Part shown: in pieces, positions 57,860 to 64,000 of the stretch | How positions within the stretch are numbered: position 1 is the first letter of the stretch | Layout: every line of letters begins with the position of its first letter | Notes under the pieces: generated by a model | What the model saw: the letters and a program-made list of their open reading frames with translations, nothing else | Databases searched by the model: none | What the model was told of the DNA's origin: nothing | Position numbers and translations under genes: made by a program | NCBI GenBank assembly: GCA_963575645.1 | Contig: OY754469.1 | Span: forward strand, 25,004,001 to 25,068,000 | DNA: 64,000 nt | Direction: 5' to 3' | DNA from: Xanthostigma xanthostigma | Lineage: Eukaryota > Arthropoda > Insecta > Raphidioptera > Raphidiidae

Positions 57860-58316
57860 GATACCAATTAGAAGGCCTTTTTACTGTGGGAAACGCTGTA
57901 AAAATCGCACGAGATTCAAAAAGATTAAATATTCTATATTATAATGTTATTTATGAACAGTGATATTTCGCTTCAAAACCTATTTTTATATTGAAACGTT
58001 TCAAAAATTACAAAACTGAACATCAATATCATGAAAAAGCTTCGAACATTGACAATTTGACATAAATGTTATCATGCATCGTATATCATGATGTCACATC
58101 ATGGACATAATATTCCTATGTCCGTGCCCTATTAGAAGTCATTTTGATAATGGGAAACGCCGTAAAAAGCGTGCGAGATTCAAAAATATTAAATATTCTA
58201 TAATATGATTTTATTAAGAAAAACAACAAAATTTACAGTAAACAGTGATATTTCGCTCCAAAACCTAATTTTATACCGAAACGTTTCAAAAATTACAAAA
58301 CTGAACATAAATATCT
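57860..58316. repeat. Diverged direct duplication
   Basis: About 57860-58035 and 58130-58316 share GGGAAACGCYGTAAAAA, AACAGTGATATTTCGCT and CGTTTCAAAAATTACAAAAC in order. Confidence 0.8.
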
Positions 58317-58781
58317 GGCGTTTTTTTTAAAAATGCGTTAATACTACTTTATGTAGCTTCTACTTTATTTTCATGAAAATTAATATTTGAAAATTATTTT
58401 TTGTGTAAAAAAATGCTGTTCAAAACCAAAACACTGTGTATAACAAAATCGACAGTGGAATGAACAATTTTTTCACGATTTACCAATAGGTCATGCATGT
58501 GTTTTTTAAATATTTTTAATAGATTATTTATTCAACCATAATACGGAAAAAATTGATAATCATTTAAAACTGTAATATTATCATTAGAAAAAAATATTAA
58601 ATTTCACATTAAAAACTAGACAGTCGGCCATGTTGGCGGGCTTATGTGACAATGTCCATGTCGTCCATGTAATAGGGACAGGAGACGATACTGTATCCGC
58701 AATCTATTAAATATATATATATATCTATGGTTAAGACAGATAAGTGATTAATCCACATATACTTTTATACTATACTGAGCA

Positions 58782-58945
58782 TAGGAATAAAATCGCAATG
58801 GAACTATTAGGGTGCAAACATATATTTCTTTCTTTTTTACGCCGTAAGCACTAGCGTATCCAGGAGGGCAAAACAAGCACGGGGGACCCGGCTTAAGAAA
58901 TTTCTAATTTGTCTACTCCTGGGCCAAAAGCCAGGTACGCCCATG
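58782..58945. repeat. Left member of an inverted pair with 63838-64000
   Basis: AGGGTGCAAACATAT, TTTACGCCGTAA, GCGTATCCAGGAGGGCAAAA and GGTACGCCCATG appear in inverted order at the window end. The pair may be the ends of a 5.2-kb element. Confidence 0.75.
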
Positions 58946-58974
58946 TTAACGTCATAGAAAAAGTCAAAGTTTTT

Positions 58975-59065
58975 GAAACAGAGATTTTATTCAGATTGAA
59001 TGCAAGTACATCAACCAATCCTATCATCGGAGAAATCAGGAAATTACATCGAAGAAAGAGACGAG
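58975..59065. repeat. Block inverted at 61145-61235
   Basis: GCAAGTACATCAACCAATCC and GGAGAAATCAGGAAATTACA recur, inverted, near 61200. Both copies lie in open frames sharing LHRRKRR. Confidence 0.7.
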
Positions 59066-59209
59066 GTTTCACGAACAAGTACGAACATGAACAAACACGA
59101 ACATGCCGACCAAGATATTCAGGTAGTTTCGTAAACTTCCGCAAACGCAGTTTCTAAAGTAAATACAAATATAAAGATTAGATTGAGTTTGAATAAAGTT
59201 TTTAAGTAT

Positions 59210-59510
59210 GTAGTTGTTTTGAGATAGAGTTTAGGTAAATGTAGAGTAAGGTGAATGTCTGTATGTTAGGGTTTGCGAGTATGTCAGTTATGTCGTCGAT
59301 CTGGGACGCGCCAAGGTTGTGTAATCCGGTAAACGAGGTTGATCTTTGAATATAATAGTTGGGGCACGAGAGAAAGATTTGATTTACTGTTTCTGATTCG
59401 ACGCCACCACAGTCACAAAGGGGCGATTGTGAAGTATAAAATTACAGCTATGGAGATGATCAGTCCTCGAAGGGCGATAACTTTCTTATACCACGTAGTG
59501 GTAGAGACTA
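59210..59510 (-). pseudogene. Non-LTR retrotransposon ORF2 C-terminal fragment
   Basis: Read on the - strand, the frame gives SPLCDCGGVESETVNQIFLS followed by CPNYY. This is the cysteine knuckle near the C-terminus of jockey/RTE-like ORF2 proteins (C-x-C ... ETVNH-x-x-x-x-CP), with Gln in the place of the usual His. It is a short relic interrupted by the hAT element at 59552. Confidence 0.6.
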
Positions 59511-59551
59511 TCGAGTTTATTCCTTGAAATCTGAGTTCGGTTGGTCCATAT

Positions 59552-61044
59552 TAGTGATGAGCCGGATCGTTAAAAATGCATATCCGCGGATACGGATATT
59601 TGGTTTCAAGATCCGCGGATACGGATCTTAACTTTCTTAGAGAACGCGGCGGTAAATATTGCACATCGACCTTTGGAAAGAGACTGTTATGGGAAAAAGT
59701 TATTGACTTCTTTAAGAGTTAACTCTCATAACAGATTGTCTCTTTCCAGAGATCGATGTGCAATATCTCATTATAAAGATAGTTTTTTATTAGTACCTTT
59801 AAGTTATGTACTATTGATATGGTACTCACTACGATAAATTTTTGCAATATAAAGGTGCCAAATACGATTTTAAGAAATAAAAAAAATTGGTTGTCGTAAA
59901 GTCGGTTTACGGACGATAGTTTTACGTGATAACGTATTCCGTAATACATAACCTAAATTTATATAATAATTATAATAATTCGAATCTATGATATTGCATC
60001 TTTCGCTTCAAATTTAGGTAAATTTTATTAAGTAGAATAATAAAACACTATAAAAAGTATACTATTATTATATAAAAAACAACTATGGCATGTATCTCTT
60101 TTGCGCATGCGCCGATTTTCCCCAAAAAATTTACAAAAATTTCTAGTAAAAATAGATAGAGTAAAAACCGTTTTAAAAACTATATTATTATTATATAAAA
60201 CATTATTATAAGAGATATATTCTTTTACACATGCGCCGATGTTCCCCAAAAACAATAGACCACTTCATATTTGCATATCAAACATCCTCCCAAAATTTGG
60301 TTTCAATCCGCTTATCCTTGGTGTCGGAATGATAAGAAATGTCAAAAGTGACGTTTGCAACTGTCAAAGTATTATGTTCTAATAATAATTAGTTATTCCA
60401 ATACTTAACTTAGAAGGCGTTGCATTTCACAAAATACGAATGTCAAAAAATTGAATTAAACATTAGAAATGCAGCCGTTTTCATGTTAAGACAAGACATA
60501 CGTTCTCTTCTAATTTCCATGTACGGCAAACAAAGACGACCGACCGCGTCGCGCCATGCATTAGACAACATTGCATTTATACAGCTATTTTTCTATATAA
60601 ATTTGTATAAAAAAACTGTTTAGGCAAATTCTGTTATACGAAATCTATGTAAAATGTTCTCCTCTTTCGTTTAAGACTGGTTTCAAACCGATCTGATTTA
60701 AATTGAGCGAGAAATTTGCAAAAAGCACGCTCAGGGTCAGGCGGAACGTTACGCGTTAGGAACGTTACCTTTTTCGTGCATGCAGCCGGTGTTTTATCAA
60801 TTTATAAGATTGGTGATTCATCAGTTTATAAGACGTTATCACGTCAAAAATAATCTGAATGGAATTTAACAGTTTTTCATTATTACCTAATCACTTATAC
60901 TACATATATATATAAAATTTCATCTATGAACTGAAAATTAATAATGTAAAAGATCCGCCATTAAACTAACGGATACGGATCTTTCTTTTCCCTCGGATAC
61001 GGATCTTTCTTCTCCCTCGGATATGGATATCCGGCACATCACTA
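59552..61044. mobile_element. hAT element copy 2 with nested repeat
   Basis: Ends TAGTGATGAGCCGGATC and, inverted, TAGTGATGTGCCGGATATCC, with perfect 8-base duplication GTCCATAT at 59544-59551 and 61045-61052. It matches copy 1 but carries a long copy of the GACGTGATAACGTC family (59886-60849) and lacks the foldback MITE. Confidence 0.92.
59886..60849 (+). repeat. GACGTGATAACGTC family, copy 6 (long form)
   Basis: Long form like copy 1, with the extra block 59954-60288. Inserted in an A-run of hAT copy 2. Confidence 0.9.
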
Positions 61045-61514
61045 GTCCATATATTTAATAATAACATATATGAATCATGGCCTATCTACTCAATGTGCGG
61101 TAAGTGTACGCAATAAAGCGTATCGAGAATATATCTGCGTCTCTTTCTTCGATGTAATTCCCTGATTTCTCCGTTGATATGATTGGTTGATGTACTTGTA
61201 TTTAATCTGAACAAAACGTTGAAATTGAAGATACCTACCTCTATTTCATTCAAACAAAATGTAAACAAAGCCTTTGACAGAGCTGCAGTTAATGCAGCAT
61301 TATTGTCATATGGAACCTATTTAATAATAATAAACACAAAAGTGAGCATTTTCATCATTAAAAAAATTTTGTTATTATATCTGGCTGGTGCATATCTATA
61401 AGTTTACTCGAGCGCCTGTCCTTATTACCATAGATACATATTTTTTAATTTACCACATAAATAGATATCTTGAAATGAAGGGCAGAGAATAAAAAGACAT
61501 TCGTAAAATTGAGA

Positions 61515-62200
61515 TTTTGACGTGATAACGTCTTATAAATTGATGAATCACCAATATTATAAATTGATAAAACACCGGCTGCATGTACGAAAAAGTGTAA
61601 CGTAACGTTCCTAACGTTCGTAACGCGTAACGCATAACGTTCCGCCTGACCCTGTGCGTGCTTTTTGCTAATTTCTCGCTCAATTTAAATCAGATCGGTT
61701 TGAAACCAGTCTTAAACGAAAGAGGAGAACATTTTACATAGATTTCGTATAACAGAATTTGCCTAAACAGTTTTTTTATACAAATTTATATAGAAAAATA
61801 TTTTATACAAATTTATATAGAAAAATAGCTGTATAAATGCATTGTTGTCTATTGCATGGCGCGCGCGCGACGCGGTCGGTCGTCTTTGTTTGCCGTACAT
61901 GGAAATTAGAAAATAACGTATGTCTTGTCTTAACATGAAAACGGCTGCATTTCTAATGTTTATTTTTTGACATTAGTATTTTGTGATTTGCAAAGCCTTC
62001 TAAGTTAACTATTGGAATAACTAATTATTATTAGAACATAATACTTTGTAAGTTGCAAACGTCACTTTTGACATTTCTTATCATTCCGACACCAAGGATA
62101 AGCGGATTGAAACCAAATTTTGGGAGGTTTAGGTTATGTATTACGGAATACGTTATCACGTAAAACTATCGTCCGTAAACCGACTTTACAGACAACCAAT
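61515..62200 (-). repeat. GACGTGATAACGTC family, copy 7
   Basis: Full-length short form. It shares the TACAAATTTATATAGAAAAA duplication with copy 5, so these two form a subgroup. Confidence 0.9.
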
Positions 62201-62227
62201 TTTTTATTATAAAACAATTAAAAAAAA

Positions 62228-62545
62228 ATTGGTTGTCTGTAAAGTCGGTTTACGGACGATAGTTTTACGTGATAACGTATTCCGTAATACATAACCTAAA
62301 CCTCCCAAAATTTGGTTTCAATCCGCTTATCCTTGGTGTCGGAATGATAAGAAATGTCAAAAGTGACGTTTGCAACTGTCAAAGTATTATGTTTTAATAA
62401 TAATTAGTTATTCCAATACTTAACTTAGAAGGCGTTGCATTTCACAGAATACTAATGTCAAAAAATTGAATTAAACATTAGAAATTCAGCCGTTTTCATG
62501 TTGCATTTATACAGCTATTTTTCTATATAAATTTGTATAAAAAAA
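62228..62545 (+). repeat. GACGTGATAACGTC family, copy 8 (truncated)
   Basis: Begins ATTGGTTGTCTGTAAAGTCG 27 bases after copy 7 ends, in inverted orientation, and breaks off after TATAAATTTGTATAAAAAAA. Confidence 0.85.
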
Positions 62546-63272
62546 TATATGGTCATACAGTAAGTAGATGAAACTTTGAAGCAGTAATGGGGGTAAAGAG
62601 TAGAATTACTACACCTTGAAACCGAACAGGAAACCGACAATAAGCTTACAGATTGTGGTAGGCTGAAATAGAAATATCAAAAGAAACAACTCACAAATAA
62701 CACAATTAACAGTCGATAAATAAACATTTAATTATTCAGTTCCGAAAGTGCAGTAAAAATTATACAATTGAAAAAAATTAAATCAGAATAACATAAGTAA
62801 ACAGTCGCATATAAAGGCATTTACTGAAAATGCCTGCTATCGACTATATGTAGTACAGCAGCGTAATTTGGGTTGCCTGCATATATTTTTTCACAAAATT
62901 AATAGATTTGTATAATAATTCGAATTTATGATATTGCATCTTTCGATTCAAATTTAGGGTAATTTTATTTATTTAAATCACTTACCATATAATATAATTG
63001 TTTTTTTTAACTTTCTTTCGTATTTAGTTTAAGTCTCAAAGATTAGCTGTCATAATATTTATAAAACAATTGCTTCACTGTTTATAATATAAAATTCCAA
63101 AACCTACTTACAATATTTAAGTATTTTCATACGTCAAAAAATTGATTTTTATAATGATAACATTTGTAAGAAAACGATTTTTTCGAGAGATGAGACCTAG
63201 CTAAAACGATTTTTTGCCCCCCAAAATCCCTTTTCAGTAAATTTCATCCAAATCGTTAGGGCCGTTTTCGAG
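62546..63272. other. Intergenic DNA between repeat copies
   Basis: About 62905-62965 is a fragment of the long-form block of the repeat family (TAATTCGAATTTATGATATT). Nothing else recognised. Confidence 0.5.
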
Positions 63273-63413
63273 AAAAGCACGCACAGGGTCAGGCGGAACG
63301 TTACGCGTTACGAACGTTAGGAACGTTACGTTACACTTTTTCGTGCATGCAGCCGGTGTTTTATCAATTTATAATATTGGTGATTCATCAATTTATAAGA
63401 CGTTATCACGTCA
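63273..63413 (+). repeat. GACGTGATAACGTC family, copy 9 (terminal fragment)
   Basis: Only the last 140 bases remain (GCACGCACAGGGTCAGGCGG to GACGTTATCACGTCAA). Confidence 0.85.
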
Positions 63414-63837
63414 ATAAAATCATAATACACATTTGCCTAAATATAAATAATATTAGACACCTATAGGTACTATCTCCGTAGCATTTATGTAGCTTTATTT
63501 CAGATTTCAGAACACAGAACCGAGATGAGTTTGATATCATAGAAGAGAAATAACAACTTCTTTTACTCATGAGTCATGATTATTATAGCACAAAACCGAT
63601 AATTTAAAATATACAATACACACGTAAAACAACGATTGTACCTAATGCACATCAACATTCTACAAAAACGTACTTTATAAACAACGGCAGCCATGACACA
63701 TCTTTATGTCATCATTATCATAGATATGTCAAACCAGAACTGTAGTCAATAGTATCTCTCTTTTAAAACTTTATGGATATATGACTTTGTCTCTTTTTAT
63801 AGTGTTAAGCCAATCAGAGTCAAGGAGTTCTTACAAC

Positions 63838-64000
63838 CATGGGCGTACCCAGCTTTTGGTCCAAAAGGGGGCAAATTGGAAATTTTTAAGCTAGGTTCTC
63901 CGTGCTTGTTTTGCCCTTCTGGATACGCTAATGGTTACGGCGTAAAAAAAGACAGAAGAATATGTTTGCACCCTTATGGTGCGGTTGCGATTTTGTTTCT
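63838..64000. repeat. Right member of the inverted pair with 58782-58945
   Basis: CATGGGCGTACCCAGCTTTT through GGTTACGGCGTAAAAAAAG; cut by the window end. 63414-63837 before it holds nothing recognised. Confidence 0.75.

Noticed and set aside
61183-61401. Frame with NKAFDRAAVNAALL resembling a reverse transcriptase
   Set aside because: Only a few residues fit, with no flanking RT motifs in any frame.

Overview
This window is nuclear DNA of an arthropod, almost certainly an insect. It is AT-rich, its genes are split by GT-AG introns, and all four genes have close animal relatives. Every intergenic gap and large intron is packed with DNA transposons (hAT, PIF/Harbinger, pogo-type, Helitron, foldback elements). 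The order of insect cannot be fixed from the sequence.

Four genes can be assembled exon by exon, with reading phase closing at every junction. (1) The 3' half of Lis-1 (dynein regulator, WD40 protein), + strand, 2827-9926; its first exons lie upstream of the window. (2) A complete Rpn1/PSMD2 gene (26S proteasome base scaffold), + strand, 12391-39185, 12 exons, 947 residues, with a last intron of 13.1 kb. (3) A complete mitochondrial ribosomal protein mS31 gene, - strand, 50179-42748, 7 exons, 366 residues. (4) A complete dynactin subunit 5 gene, + strand, 50623-55455, 5 exons, 191 residues. mS31 and DCTN5 are head to head with 443 bases between start codons. Lis-1 and DCTN5 both act in dynein/dynactin transport, but nothing here shows their proximity is more than chance.

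Layout: 1-2826 repeats upstream of the first visible Lis-1 exon; 2827-9926 Lis-1 with foldback, hAT and minisatellite insertions in its introns; 9927-12390 Lis-1 3' UTR and intergenic DNA; 12391-39185 Rpn1, whose last intron holds a P-like relic with a THAP fragment, a Helitron, two PIF/Harbinger elements with exact TSDs, two tandem arrays, a heat-shock-type promoter and a 4.9-kb near-perfect palindrome; 39186-42747 intergenic; 42748-55455 mS31 and DCTN5; 55456-64000 a repeat field with two hAT elements carrying different nested insertions and many copies of an unclassified repeat family.

The best leads are the giant hairpin (33776-38641), the perfect three-unit heat-shock element with TATA box about 2.1 kb before it (31605-31641), and the clustered repeat family ending in a GACGTGATAACGTC palindrome (nine copies).
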